Shown: positions 44,231 to 53,659, counted from the first letter of the stretch. The stretch is 64,000 bases of DNA from Paenibacillus sp. MZ04-78.2 (GCF_024213375.1 NZ_JANAVJ010000005.1:124001-188000); one strand, 5' to 3'. The notes: generated by a model not told the origin, from the letters alone. Made by a program: numbers and translations.

Positions 44231-46170
44231 GCAGTGTTGTAGCCGTAATCGGCAAAGGCGTGCTGGCGGATTTGATATGCGCTGAACTGAATTCTGCCTT
44301 TTGGGTGATCCGTACGGGCGAGCTGGAGGAAGAGGAATTCCGTTCGGCTGATCTGGTTATCCTTGCGCAGGATGGCTGGCTCCCTGCCGTGCAGGACAGG
44401 GCGGAGGAGGTTCTTCAGGCTGCCAAGGTGCCCTGGCTGAGGGGCTTCGTGTCTTTTGGGGAGGCGTTAATCGGACCGCTGGTCCGGCCGGGCGTTCAGG
44501 GATGCTCCAGATGCGCGGACATGCGGCGGCTTATGGCCACCGTCGACCGTAAGGAGCTTCGTGTGCTGCAGCAGCAGCTTGCCGAACGCGGAGGAATCCC
44601 GCAGGACGCCTGGGCTTCCCGCACGGGACTGACACAGGTGGCGACGCTCTTGGCCACGGAAGCCCGGCGCGTGCTTCTCGGCGGACAGCCTCAATTGGAA
44701 GGACGTATCCTGCTCGTGAATCTGAAAACCTTGAAGACTTCACGCCACCTTTTTTTACACGATCCAATGTGCCCGGTTTGCGGCGAATTGCCGGAAGATT
44801 CGGAGGAACTGGCCAATTTTTCGCTCCGGTCAAGTCCGAAGATCCACCCGAACAGCTTCCGCTGCCGTTCCATCGATGAACTGAAGCAGGTGCTTACCCG
44901 CGATTATTTGGATTTCCGGACCGGGCTCATCAATGGCAAAATGAAGGAGGGCTTGTCGCCGTTCGCCGATATTACCGTAAATCTTCCGTTTTTCGCCGGC
45001 GACGAACCGAGCTCGGGGCGGACGCTCTCCTATGCGGATAGCGAGCTGACGGCGATACTGGAAGGCTTGGAGCGTCATTGCGGCGTGGTTCCGAGAGGCA
45101 AATGGACGAAGATTTGCAAAAGCTACCGCGAGATCGCCGATCATGCGTTAAATCCGCTCGAAGTAGGAGTCCACGCGGAAGAGCAGTATGCGCGGCCTGA
45201 TTTCCCGTTCCGGCGTTTTGATCCCGACTGCGAAATGGACTGGGTCTGGGGCCGCTCTATCATACACAATCGTCCCATTCTGGTACCGGAGCTGCTCGCT
45301 TATTACAGCCTCGGCTGCGGAAACGGCGTTGTCTATGAAACGTCCAACGGATGCGCTTTGGGCGGCAGCATGGAGGAGGCGATTTTCCACGGGATTATGG
45401 AGGTGCTGGAGCGCGACTCGTTCCTGTTGACCTGGTACGCACAGCTTCCGCTTTCCCGTGTCGACCCCTATTCCGCCGGCGATCGCGAATTAAATATGAT
45501 GATCGACCGGATGAGGGCGGTGGCCGGTTATGAGCTGCACGTATTCGATGCGACGATGGAGCATGGCATTCCGTGCATCTGGACCTACGCGAAAAACCTG
45601 AAATCGCGCGGGATGAACCTCATCTGTGCGGCGGGAGCCCATCTCGACCCGATACGGGCGCTGAAAAGCGCGATCTTTGAACTGGCCGGCATGATGCTCT
45701 CGCTGGATGACCGATTCGAAGCCAACCGGCAGGAAAGCGAACGGATGGCAGAGGACCCTTTCCAAGTGAGAGAGATGGAACATCACTCCATGCTGTACGG
45801 CTTGCCGGAGACGGAGAAGCGTTTGGATTTCTTGTGGAAGAAGCCCGGCCCCCCGCTGACGTTTCGGGAGGCGTTCCCGCCGCAAAGCTTGCATACGGAT
45901 CTTGCCGACGACTTGAAGATGATCCTGGAAAAATTCCGCTCCTTGAATCTGGATGTCATCGTGGTCGATCAGACCTCGCCCGAACTGAAGCGAAACGGGT
46001 TAACCTGCGTCAAAGTGCTGATTCCGGGGATGCTGCCGATGACGTTCGGTCATCATTTGACGCGTGTTACAGGGCTGGAGCGGGTACTGAAGGTTCCGGC
46101 GCAGCTCGGCTATACGAAGCAGCCGCTCACGGTCGAACAGCTCAATCCGCATCCCCATCCGTTTCCGTAA
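44227..46170 (+). CDS. cyclodehydratase: leader-binding domain fused to YcaO
   Basis: 647 residues. The N-terminal about 200 residues form an E1-like partner domain with the zinc pairs CSRC (near 97) and CPVC (near 181). The C-terminal 430 residues are a YcaO domain with conserved ATP-binding blocks (ADSELTAILEGLERHCG near 277-293, SNGCALGGSMEEAIFHGIMEVLERDSFLLTWY near 377-408) and the proline-rich end NPHPHPFP, which in azole-forming YcaO enzymes reaches the active site. It activates the backbone amide with ATP and turns Cys of the precursor into thiazolines. Located between the ThiF-like protein and the dehydrogenase. Confidence 0.92.
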   Translation: MSSVVAVIGKGVLADLICAELNSAFWVIRTGELEEEEFRSADLVILAQDGWLPAVQDRAEEVLQAAKVPWLRGFVSFGEALIGPLVRPGVQGCSRCADMRRLMATVDRKELRVLQQQLAERGGIPQDAWASRTGLTQVATLLATEARRVLLGGQPQLEGRILLVNLKTLKTSRHLFLHDPMCPVCGELPEDSEELANFSLRSSPKIHPNSFRCRSIDELKQVLTRDYLDFRTGLINGKMKEGLSPFADITVNLPFFAGDEPSSGRTLSYADSELTAILEGLERHCGVVPRGKWTKICKSYREIADHALNPLEVGVHAEEQYARPDFPFRRFDPDCEMDWVWGRSIIHNRPILVPELLAYYSLGCGNGVVYETSNGCALGGSMEEAIFHGIMEVLERDSFLLTWYAQLPLSRVDPYSAGDRELNMMIDRMRAVAGYELHVFDATMEHGIPCIWTYAKNLKSRGMNLICAAGAHLDPIRALKSAIFELAGMMLSLDDRFEANRQESERMAEDPFQVREMEHHSMLYGLPETEKRLDFLWKKPGPPLTFREAFPPQSLHTDLADDLKMILEKFRSLNLDVIVVDQTSPELKRNGLTCVKVLIPGMLPMTFGHHLTRVTGLERVLKVPAQLGYTKQPLTVEQLNPHPHPFP

Positions 46171-46194
46171 GGGACGACGAGAGGGGAGAGTGCC

Positions 46195-47790
46195 GTGAGC
46201 CTTAAGTCTTTTTTGTATAAGCTGCATTATGATCCTGATCATTCCAGGCCGCCGGACTTCGAACCCGATTGGTACAATGCTCCGCTCGCTTATAAGCTGT
46301 ACCGCGGCTTACCGACCTTTGCGCTCTCTTCGGAAGTGCCGCTGACCCTTGAAGGAAGACCTGTGCCGGATCAAGCGGAAATTCGCGATATCGGTCATTT
46401 TCTCTGGTATGCCTACGGGCTTGCACAGCTGAGCCAGTCCGTTTTTTACATGGATGACGGCGGGCTGGAGGGAGGAGCAAACGTATTCCACTCGCTCCGG
46501 CGGTTCGCGCCTTCCGGCGGCTCCCTGTATCCGAGCGAAATGTATGTGTACTTGAAAACGGACGATTTGCCTGTCGGGATCTATCATTACGATACGGCGC
46601 ATCATCGTCTCGCGCTGCTGCGCCTTGGCGATTTTGACGCTTATTTGACCCGGGGGCTGGGAGACCGCTGCGACCTTTCGGCTTGCTTCGGCGCCGTGTT
46701 CGTGTCAACCGTATTCTGGAAAAACTTCTATAAATACAATAACTTCGGTTATCGTCTGCAAGGCCTTGACGCCGGCGCGCTCATCGGACAACTGCTGGAA
46801 ACAGCCAAACGCTTCGGATATCATACGGGCGTGTACTTCCGTTTCCTCGACCGGGCCGTTAACCATTTGCTTGGCCTTGCCGAGCAGGAAGAGAGCGTGT
46901 ATGCGGTCATCCCTTTATCGCTGCAGCCTTCCGGCAGCTGGTTCTATGGCAGCGGGGCTGAAGCGGGAGTATTGACTTCCCGCCAACTGTGCGCCGCGCT
47001 GCCTGCGATTCGGCACGAGCATTACGTCCGCTCGCTTCGCACCACAGAGTACCCGATGCTGCTTCGCATGAACGAGGCTTCGTTGATGGAAACAACGCAA
47101 TCGTTCGGTCCGCTCGATGCCGCGGATATCGGAGGGACGACGACCGGCGGCGGGGAGTCGGTAGCGCTGCCCCGGATGCAAAGGCTGTCCTTTGATCTGG
47201 CTTCGGTCGTCCGCAAGCGTTATTCGCCGCACCTGGATTTTGTTTTTAGCACGATTGATGCTTATCGGACCGCCGCTTTATTGCACGAGGCAACGGCCTC
47301 GTTTCCTTATACCAACGATTTGGATACGGCAGGCCACGAGCCCAGGAAGCGGGTATCCATTTACGGCTGCTTGTACGGCATTGAAGGCATTCCCGACGGC
47401 GCTTACCGTTACGATGCCTTGGCTCACGAGCTGCGGATAATCCGTCCGGGAGACTATAGGATGCTGCTGCAGGAAGGAATAGCGCTAGGCAACGTGAATC
47501 TGTTTCAGACACCGCTTTGCCTGCACGTGGCCGCGGACAGGAATCACTATGCGGATGCGCTCGGTTTCCGGGGATACCGCATTCAGCAGATGGAAGCGGG
47601 AATGCTTGTTCAGCGACTGTTGATCGCCGGGGTCGCTCTTGGGCTTAACGGGCATCCGCTCCTTAGCTTTAACCCGGCCGATTGCGACAAAATATATAAG
47701 ATGGAAGCGGAGGGCGTTACCAGTCTCATCCAAGTGCCGCTGGGAGCTTGCAGACCCAGCTCCCGGCTGGAGGGCGGGTTATACTCCTGA
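46195..47790 (+). CDS. SagB-family azoline dehydrogenase
   Basis: 531 residues with two nitroreductase-like domains in tandem: the first has RRFAPSGGSLYPSEMYVYLK (near 100-119) and the second repeats the pattern (RKRYSPHLDF, PRKRVSIYGCLYGIEGIPDGAYRY). SagB-type enzymes use FMN to oxidise thiazolines to thiazoles. It starts with GTG 46195 after GAGGGGAGAG. It ends the bacteriocin operon; no exporter or immunity gene follows, since the next gene is on the other strand. Confidence 0.9.
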   Translation: MSLKSFLYKLHYDPDHSRPPDFEPDWYNAPLAYKLYRGLPTFALSSEVPLTLEGRPVPDQAEIRDIGHFLWYAYGLAQLSQSVFYMDDGGLEGGANVFHSLRRFAPSGGSLYPSEMYVYLKTDDLPVGIYHYDTAHHRLALLRLGDFDAYLTRGLGDRCDLSACFGAVFVSTVFWKNFYKYNNFGYRLQGLDAGALIGQLLETAKRFGYHTGVYFRFLDRAVNHLLGLAEQEESVYAVIPLSLQPSGSWFYGSGAEAGVLTSRQLCAALPAIRHEHYVRSLRTTEYPMLLRMNEASLMETTQSFGPLDAADIGGTTTGGGESVALPRMQRLSFDLASVVRKRYSPHLDFVFSTIDAYRTAALLHEATASFPYTNDLDTAGHEPRKRVSIYGCLYGIEGIPDGAYRYDALAHELRIIRPGDYRMLLQEGIALGNVNLFQTPLCLHVAADRNHYADALGFRGYRIQQMEAGMLVQRLLIAGVALGLNGHPLLSFNPADCDKIYKMEAEGVTSLIQVPLGACRPSSRLEGGLYS

Positions 47791-47799
47791 GAGAACGGC

Positions 47800-47842
47800 A
47801 AAAGACAGCAGCTCGAAGTCACATTCGGGCATGCTGTCTTTT
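47800..47842. terminator. bidirectional terminator after the bacteriocin cluster
   Basis: AAAAGACAGCA (47800-47810) pairs with TGCTGTCTTTT (47832-47842), with more T following; it also serves the convergent DUF420 gene. Confidence 0.85.
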
Positions 47843-47848
47843 TTCTCG

Positions 47849-48373
47849 TTAATAGTAAGGCGAAATTAACAGGTACACAAGAACTCCGGTGGAGCTTACA
47901 TACAGCCAGATGGGCATCGTCCAACGGGCGATTTTCCGGTGCGATTCGATATTCATACTGAAGCCCCGGGTTACGGTAATTAAGGCCATAGGGACGTTCA
48001 CGATCGCCAGCAGCACGTGGGTGATCAGGACAAACAAGTAAACGTATTTCAGCCATAGGCTTCCTCCGAATTTCGTCGGCTCGGTCAGAAAATGGTAAAT
48101 GACATACGAAACGAGGAAGAACGCCGTAGTCACAAAAGCAAGAAGCACAAAGTTCCGGTGCGCCGCGATGTTCTTCTTCTTAATGAAATAAAGCGAAAGC
48201 AGCAAGAAAGCAAAGGTAAAGCAGTTAAAGATGGCATTCAGCAGTGGGAGCACCGTCACGTCAAAGCCGACCGTACCTTCATATTTCGGCATGAAAAACA
48301 AAGCGGCGATCACTCCGATAAGAATAATGGAAAAAACCGTAATCCATACGTTAAAATTGCGTGGTTTGTTCAT
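47849..48373 (-). CDS. DUF420 family membrane protein (YozB/CtaM-like)
   Basis: 174 residues with five hydrophobic segments and conserved histidines (ALLSLYFIKKKNIAAHRNFVL, VSYVIYHFL, LFVLITHVLLAIVNVPMALITV, NIESHRKIARWTMPIWLYVSSTGVLVYLL). This is the DUF420 family; in Staphylococcus a member (CtaM) is needed for assembly of the heme-copper oxidase. Start placed at the ATG ending at 48373 because GAAGGGGAG lies just upstream on the minus strand. Not part of the bacteriocin operon. Confidence 0.88.
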   Translation of the reverse strand: MNKPRNFNVWITVFSIILIGVIAALFFMPKYEGTVGFDVTVLPLLNAIFNCFTFAFLLLSLYFIKKKNIAAHRNFVLLAFVTTAFFLVSYVIYHFLTEPTKFGGSLWLKYVYLFVLITHVLLAIVNVPMALITVTRGFSMNIESHRKIARWTMPIWLYVSSTGVLVYLLISPYY

Positions 48374-48627
48374 GTTATCTCCCCTTCTCCTGGCATTCTG
48401 CAACTATCGTCCATTTAAGGATAGACATCCTTTTCTTCAAAAACAACGGGGTTTGTCCGCGTTTTGTTACATTTTATCGAAAGCTGGGTGAGGAACGAGA
48501 AAAGCTTCAACGACCGTTTCCTGAAGCGTCAGGACGATTTTCTCCTTCCCATTCCGGCAACATTATTCTCGCTGAGATCGTATAGGGAATGTAGGATAGG
48601 ACTGGAAATGATGGGGAGGAACCATGC

Positions 48628-49449
48628 ATGATTGTGGAACTGGATGTTAACGAATATTCGAAAATAACGCCTCTGCTATCGGAGAAGGATAAGGCGAATG
48701 TCACGCTGATGAGCATTGTGGCAGGCAGCAACAAGGGCAAAATTTTCGTGGATGCTCGCGATCGCCCGAGAACGGCTATGGTCTGGGCGATCGCGAGCAT
48801 CGCTTTTTTCGTAGGGGATTGCCGCAATTCCGAATTTACAACACATCTGAATTCGTACATGGATCAGAAAATAAAGCAGGATTCCTTGGATATCATCGGG
48901 GGCACCTGGTTTACCGCCGCGGTTGCGGACGAAGCTTGGGATGAGGCGGTGAATGAAGCGTTAACGGACTATGAATTGGTTGAGGGCGAAGATTTGCAAT
49001 TTGAATTTGCGGCGGATCGATATTCAAAGCTCAGGCAGGCGCAGTCGGAAAGCCGCATTCAGATTACGCCGCTCGATGTCGATCTCTTACACGATCCGGC
49101 AAACGACTTCGTTCTTGAAGACTTGAGTGAATTCTGGAATTCGACCGGCGACTTTATGGACAAAGGGTTCGGCTATTGCGTGTTGAAGGACAAGACTGTG
49201 CAGAGCGTTTGCTTCTCCGGCTATGTCTACGGGAACGGACATGACCTTGTCGTTCGCACCTATGAGGAAGAGGAGCGGCAGAAGGGGCTCGGAGCGGCGG
49301 TCACCTTCGCTTATCTTGATCATTGCGTACGCAATGGCTTGGTGCCTCATTGGACGACGGACGAGGAGAATGAGGCGTCCATTGCGCTGGCCAACAAATG
49401 CGGTTTCGTGCTGAAAGAGAAGTCGAAGGTGTACGAATTCGAATTTTAG
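48628..49449 (+). CDS. GNAT family N-acetyltransferase (GNAT_acetyltr_2 type)
   Basis: 273 residues. The first half is divergent, while the second half has a GNAT core: VCFSGYVYGNGHDLVVRTYEEEERQKGLGAAVTFAYLDHC (about 192-231), with the acetyl-CoA loop RQKGLGAA, and EASIALANKCGFVLKEKSKVY at the end. Two-part layout and length fit the GNAT_acetyltr_2 family of Bacillales. Substrate unknown. A GGGGAGGA site fits ATG 48628. Terminator follows. Confidence 0.82.
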   Translation: MIVELDVNEYSKITPLLSEKDKANVTLMSIVAGSNKGKIFVDARDRPRTAMVWAIASIAFFVGDCRNSEFTTHLNSYMDQKIKQDSLDIIGGTWFTAAVADEAWDEAVNEALTDYELVEGEDLQFEFAADRYSKLRQAQSESRIQITPLDVDLLHDPANDFVLEDLSEFWNSTGDFMDKGFGYCVLKDKTVQSVCFSGYVYGNGHDLVVRTYEEEERQKGLGAAVTFAYLDHCVRNGLVPHWTTDEENEASIALANKCGFVLKEKSKVYEFEF

Positions 49450-49469
49450 CTTATCCGTAGGGCACGTAA

Positions 49470-49509
49470 GAGGAAGCATCGGTAAAACCGAAAGGCTTCC
49501 TCTTTTTTT
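49470..49509 (+). terminator. intrinsic terminator
   Basis: GAGGAAGC (49470-49477) pairs with GCTTCCTC (49495-49502) followed by a run of T. Confidence 0.85.
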
Positions 49510-49649
49510 CATGTCTTCAATGGGCGAGAAGTAGGTTTTCAGTCCATACATTGGAAAAAGGAAAAGTACGAATATTGTCGAATTTACAGTGTGATGCATG
49601 ACTTCACGACTAAAAACATGCCAAAGTGGCGTTTGAGATATACAAATTA

Positions 49650-49889
49650 TTGACTTAAAGATGAATCATAGTATAATAGGAAAAAATTACAAATCTCATT
49701 TTCATAGCTCTGTTTAGCTTACAGTCTATAGGAAAGAGCTTGGCGTGAAGGAGAAGTGTCCGGACATGCTAAGTTTTTAATTTTTTTAGCAAAGGATGAT
49801 GGCGGGCCGTCTTCGAAAACGGCCATTTTAACAAAACATTTGTAAGCGTTTACTGGGAAATGACATTATTGGAAATGGGGTATTATTAT
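49650..49889 (+). promoter_or_regulatory. promoter and structured leader of the amino acid permease gene
   Basis: TTGACT (49650-49655), 16-base spacer, TATAAT (49672-49677). The leader of about 200 bases holds AGCTCT (49706-49711)/AGAGCT (49735-49740), then CTTGGCGTG (49739-49747)/CATGCTAAG (49765-49773) followed by TTTTTAATTTTTTT, and a third stem GGCCGT/ACGGCC near 49807-49827. The first and second stems share two bases and the second looks like a terminator, so this may be an attenuator or riboswitch. It does not match the lysine, SAM or T-box patterns I know. Confidence 0.55.
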
Positions 49890-51305
49890 ATGGCTGGTGC
49901 TATCGAGGAAAAGGACAACCATCTCAAGCGTTCCATGAAAAGCCGGCATATGTTTATGATTTCGCTGGGCGGGGCCATCGGTACGGGCTTGTTTGTCAGC
50001 ACGGGGTATTTGATCAATCAAGCCGGGCCGGGCGGTGTCGTCTTGGCCTATTTGGCCGGCGGACTTCTGATGTATCTGGTCATGCTGTGTTTGGCCGAGC
50101 TGGCGGTCGTGATGCCGGTGACGGGTTCTTTTCAGGCCTATACGACCAAGTTTATAGGTCCGGCTACCGGGTTTACGATCGGGTGGTTGTATTGGATTAA
50201 CTGGATTGTTGCCGTCGGTTCCGAATGGGTCGGCGCCGGAATTCTGATGACCCGATGGTTCCCGAACGTGCCCTCGTGGGCGTGGATCGCGCTGTTCATT
50301 GTGCTGATGTTCCTGTTAAACGCCTTTTCCGCCACTCTTTTTGCCGAATCCGAGTTTTGGTTTTCCAGCATTAAAGTGACGACGATCATGCTGTTTATCT
50401 TGTTAGGGCTGGCCGCTATCGTGGGACTGATGCCTTTCGAGGGCTTGAATGCGGCTCCGATCCGCTCGGGCTTCGCCCATGACGGGGGGCTGTTTCCCCA
50501 TGGGTTTATTCCCGTATTCATGACGATGGTCGCCGTCAATTTCAGCTATCAGGGAACGGAGCTAATCGGCATTGCTGCGGGAGAGAGCGAAAATCCCGAA
50601 GAATCGGTTCCAAGAGCGACAAGAAATACGATTTGGAGAATTTTGTTTCTGTTCGTCGCATCGGTCGTTGTCCTCGGTTCGCTGATTCCATGGCGGGAGG
50701 CAGGTTTGACGGACAGTCCGTTTGTGCTTGTATTCGATAAAATGGGCATTCCTTATGCCGCCGATATTATGAACTTTGTTATTTTGACGGCTCTGCTCTC
50801 GGCGAGCAACTCCGGGCTGTATGCTTCCTCGCGGATGCTGTGGGCGCTTTCCAAAAGCAATATGGCCAGCCCTTACTTAAGCAAGCTGACCCCTCAAGGC
50901 GTGCCGTTTCGGGCGCTTATCGTCAGCGCCGTTATTGCGTCGTTAGCCTTGATTACAAGCGTCGTGGCCCCAGGCACCGTATTTCTGTGGCTGAGCGGCA
51001 TATCCGGATTCGCCGGAATCATGGTATGGATGGGCGTAGCCTTATCGCAATATGTGTTCCGCCGCCGTTTTATTGCCGAAGGGAATAGTGTTCACGATCT
51101 GAAATACAGGGTCAGGCTATTTCCTTTTGTGCCGATTCTCGCGATCATCCTGTGCATCGTTGCACTGGTCGGACTAGCCTTCGATCAGCAGCAGAAAATC
51201 GCCCTTTACTACGGGATTCCGTTTACGATTATATGCTATTTGGTTCATTATCTGTTTTACCGGCACAAGCACCCGAAGCAAGAGCAGACGGGGAGAAGCA
51301 TATAA
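49890..51305 (+). CDS. amino acid permease (APC superfamily)
   Basis: 471 residues, twelve membrane segments. Family signatures: MISLGGAIGTGLFVSTGYLI in the first segment, a VNFSYQGTELIGIAAGESENPEESVPRA block near 220-250 between segments six and seven, and SASNSGLYASSRMLWALSKSN near 310. These fit the YbxG/LysP/RocE-like amino acid/proton symporters; the substrate is not certain. The start is ambiguous; ATG 49890 has GGGG about 9 bases upstream, ATG 49860 or 49875 would add 10 or 5 residues. A structured leader precedes it. Confidence 0.9.
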   Translation: MAGAIEEKDNHLKRSMKSRHMFMISLGGAIGTGLFVSTGYLINQAGPGGVVLAYLAGGLLMYLVMLCLAELAVVMPVTGSFQAYTTKFIGPATGFTIGWLYWINWIVAVGSEWVGAGILMTRWFPNVPSWAWIALFIVLMFLLNAFSATLFAESEFWFSSIKVTTIMLFILLGLAAIVGLMPFEGLNAAPIRSGFAHDGGLFPHGFIPVFMTMVAVNFSYQGTELIGIAAGESENPEESVPRATRNTIWRILFLFVASVVVLGSLIPWREAGLTDSPFVLVFDKMGIPYAADIMNFVILTALLSASNSGLYASSRMLWALSKSNMASPYLSKLTPQGVPFRALIVSAVIASLALITSVVAPGTVFLWLSGISGFAGIMVWMGVALSQYVFRRRFIAEGNSVHDLKYRVRLFPFVPILAIILCIVALVGLAFDQQQKIALYYGIPFTIICYLVHYLFYRHKHPKQEQTGRSI

Positions 51306-51320
51306 AAGGAGCCCCCAAAG

Positions 51321-51356
51321 GCCTATGGAAGAATGCCTTCCATAGGCTGTTCGTTT
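51321..51356 (+). terminator. intrinsic terminator after the permease gene
   Basis: GCCTATGGAAG (51321-51331) pairs perfectly with CTTCCATAGGC (51337-51347); a T-rich stretch follows. Confidence 0.8.
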
Positions 51357-51388
51357 TGTCAGGACTACGGTTGGTGCTAGTCTCTCGC

Positions 51389-51461
51389 TTTACACGAGGT
51401 CATCGGTTTGCTAGAATAGGATCGATTGTTAACCAAGAATTATTTTTTTTAGGTTAACAAT
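51389..51461 (+). promoter_or_regulatory. promoter with BirA operator of the biotin operon
   Basis: TTTACA (51389-51394), 17-base spacer, TAGAAT (51412-51417). Directly downstream ATTGTTAACC (51425-51434) and GGTTAACAAT (51452-51461) form a perfect inverted repeat with a 17-base spacer, matching the Firmicute BirA operator half-site TTGTTAACC. Biotin-loaded BirA bound here would block transcription. Confidence 0.9.
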
Positions 51462-51488
51462 TAAAAACGATAGAGGCGGTGAACGGTC

Positions 51489-52856
51489 ATGGAAACGGCC
51501 ACAACCTGCGAAGAGCTTGCGGCTTGGAATAAGGCGTACTTATGGCATCCGTTTACACAGATGAAGGACTATGTTAAAGGCGAGCCTCTCATTATCGAAC
51601 GGGGCGAAGGCATTATGCTTTACGATGTTCGGGGACGCGCTTATTATGACGGGTTTTCGTCGGTTTGGCTCAATGTGCATGGACACAACGTTCCCGAGTT
51701 GAACGAAGCGGTTGCATCCCAACTGGCGAAAGTCGCTCACTCGACTCTGCTCGGCATGGCCAATGTGCCGGCGATCGAGCTGGCCGCGAACCTGGTGCGC
51801 ATCGCTCCGAAACGGCTGACGAAGGTGTTCTATTCCGATGCCGGTGCGACCGGCGTGGAGATTGCGCTCAAAATGGCGTTCCAGTATTGGCACAACCGGG
51901 GCATCGGCCGCAAAACAAAATTTATTACGATGAATCAGGCTTACCACGGAGACACGCTTGGGGCTGTTAGCGTCGGTGCGATTCCGCTTTACCATAACGT
52001 CTTCCGTCCGCTGCTGTTTTCCTCCTGCGTCATTCCGTATCCTTACGCTTACCGTAGCGAAGGCGGGGCTTCCGCAGCGATGGAGGCAACGTTGTCCGCG
52101 CTGCGGGAGCTGCTGGAGTCGCAGGCGGACGAGATGGCGGCTCTCCTTGTGGAGCCTGTTGTGCAAGGAGCAAGCGGCATTATTGTCATGCCGCAAGGAT
52201 GCTTGCGCGAGATTGCCGCGCTGTGCCGCAAGCACGACGTGCTGCTGATCGCCGACGAGGTGGCGACGGGCTTCGGCCGCACCGGAGCGATGTTCGCCTG
52301 CGATTTGGAGGGCGTATCGCCCGACTTGATGGTCGTCGGCAAAGGATTGACCGGCGGCTATCTGCCGCTGGCGGCGACGCTGGCAACCGACGAGATTTAT
52401 GCTGCTTTTTATGCGGACTACGCGGAGCAAAAAACATTTTTTCACGGTCACTCGTACACAGGCAATCCGCTTGGCTGCGCCGTCGCGCTGGCCAGCCTCC
52501 GGCTTCTTGAGGAACGGAATAGGATACATACGGTAAATGCAATGGCTGCATTTGCGGCGAAGAAATTGGCTCCGCTTGCCGATTGGTCGCATGTCGGCGA
52601 AATCCGGCAGCAAGGTCTGATGATCGGGATCGAGCTTGTCCGGGATAAAAAGTCCCGCGAGCCTTATGCCTGGACGGATCGTGTCGGCATCCGCGTCTGC
52701 GTGCGGGCGCGAGAGCTCGGGATGCTGACCCGCCCGCTCGGCAACGTGATCGTTTTGATCCCGCCTCTTGCGAGTACGGAATCGGAGCTGGATGCGATGA
52801 CGGACATTTTGGCAGCCGCGATCTACGATGTCACCGAGGAAGGCTGGGGAGCGTGA
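51489..52856 (+). CDS. bioA: adenosylmethionine--8-amino-7-oxononanoate transaminase
   Basis: 455 residues, class III PLP aminotransferase. The start YLWHPFTQMKDY near 18-29 is typical of BioA; the cofactor lysine is K285 in VVGKGLTGGYLPL, with LLIADEVATGFGRTG before it. It converts KAPA to DAPA with SAM as amino donor. First gene of the biotin operon, behind a BirA operator, and overlaps bioD by four bases. Confidence 0.95.
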   Translation: METATTCEELAAWNKAYLWHPFTQMKDYVKGEPLIIERGEGIMLYDVRGRAYYDGFSSVWLNVHGHNVPELNEAVASQLAKVAHSTLLGMANVPAIELAANLVRIAPKRLTKVFYSDAGATGVEIALKMAFQYWHNRGIGRKTKFITMNQAYHGDTLGAVSVGAIPLYHNVFRPLLFSSCVIPYPYAYRSEGGASAAMEATLSALRELLESQADEMAALLVEPVVQGASGIIVMPQGCLREIAALCRKHDVLLIADEVATGFGRTGAMFACDLEGVSPDLMVVGKGLTGGYLPLAATLATDEIYAAFYADYAEQKTFFHGHSYTGNPLGCAVALASLRLLEERNRIHTVNAMAAFAAKKLAPLADWSHVGEIRQQGLMIGIELVRDKKSREPYAWTDRVGIRVCVRARELGMLTRPLGNVIVLIPPLASTESELDAMTDILAAAIYDVTEEGWGA

Positions 52857-53647
52857 CCGGGGCGTACGTAGTGTCTGCACAGGGCGGCGAGAAGCTGTGC
52901 GGCTGGAATGCGCCCGGCCGGAAGCGGTGGCGCGGAATATTCGTCACGGGCACGGATACCGGCGTCGGCAAGACGGTGATTACGGCGGCAATCGCTGCCG
53001 CACTTCGCAGCGAAGGGCGGAACGTCGGCGTCTGGAAGCCGGTCCAGAGCGGGGCGCTTCTCGGCAAGGGAATCACCGACGCCGAACGGCTGCTGCGGGG
53101 GACAGGTATCGCCGACCGCCCGGAACAGGTCGCGCCGTTTACGTTCGCAGCGCCGCTGGCTCCGGCGCTTGCCGCCAAGCAAGCCGGGGTAACTATGACG
53201 ACGGCCGGGCTTCTGGCGGCAGGAGAACCATTGGCCGAAAAGTATGACGCGCTGCTGATCGAAGGAGCGGGGGGCGCTGCCGTGCCGTTAACCTCCGATA
53301 CCCTCGTAGCGGATTTTATCGCCGAGCTTGGCGTTCCGGCGCTGATCGTCGCCCGCTGCGGCCTGGGCACGGTCAACCATACGCTGCTAACCGCTGCGCT
53401 GCTGCGGCAGCGGGGGATTCCGGTCGCAGGCATTGTGATGAACGAGGTCGACCTCGCGACATCGCGCGATGACCCAAGCACCGCTGTGAATGCGGAGCTG
53501 ATTGAGCGCTACGGCGGCCTCCGCGTGCTTGGGCGATTCCCGTGGATAAGCGGCGAAGCTACGATGGAGAAACTCGTACGAGCCGTGAAGCGGCATATCG
53601 ACATTTCGCCGGTCCGACAAATGTTGATAAACGCAAGAAGTCAATAG
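52853..53647 (+). CDS. bioD: ATP-dependent dethiobiotin synthetase
   Basis: 264 residues. P-loop FVTGTDTGVGKT near 30-41, VWKPVQSG near 59-66 and LLIEGAGGAAVPL near 137-149 are those of BioD, which closes the ureido ring of dethiobiotin using CO2 and ATP. The N-terminus is about 28 residues longer than in most BioD proteins. It starts with GTG 52853 within the bioA stop region, so translation is coupled. Confidence 0.94.
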   Translation: MTGAYVVSAQGGEKLCGWNAPGRKRWRGIFVTGTDTGVGKTVITAAIAAALRSEGRNVGVWKPVQSGALLGKGITDAERLLRGTGIADRPEQVAPFTFAAPLAPALAAKQAGVTMTTAGLLAAGEPLAEKYDALLIEGAGGAAVPLTSDTLVADFIAELGVPALIVARCGLGTVNHTLLTAALLRQRGIPVAGIVMNEVDLATSRDDPSTAVNAELIERYGGLRVLGRFPWISGEATMEKLVRAVKRHIDISPVRQMLINARSQ

Positions 53648-53659
53648 GAGGAGAGGGAG

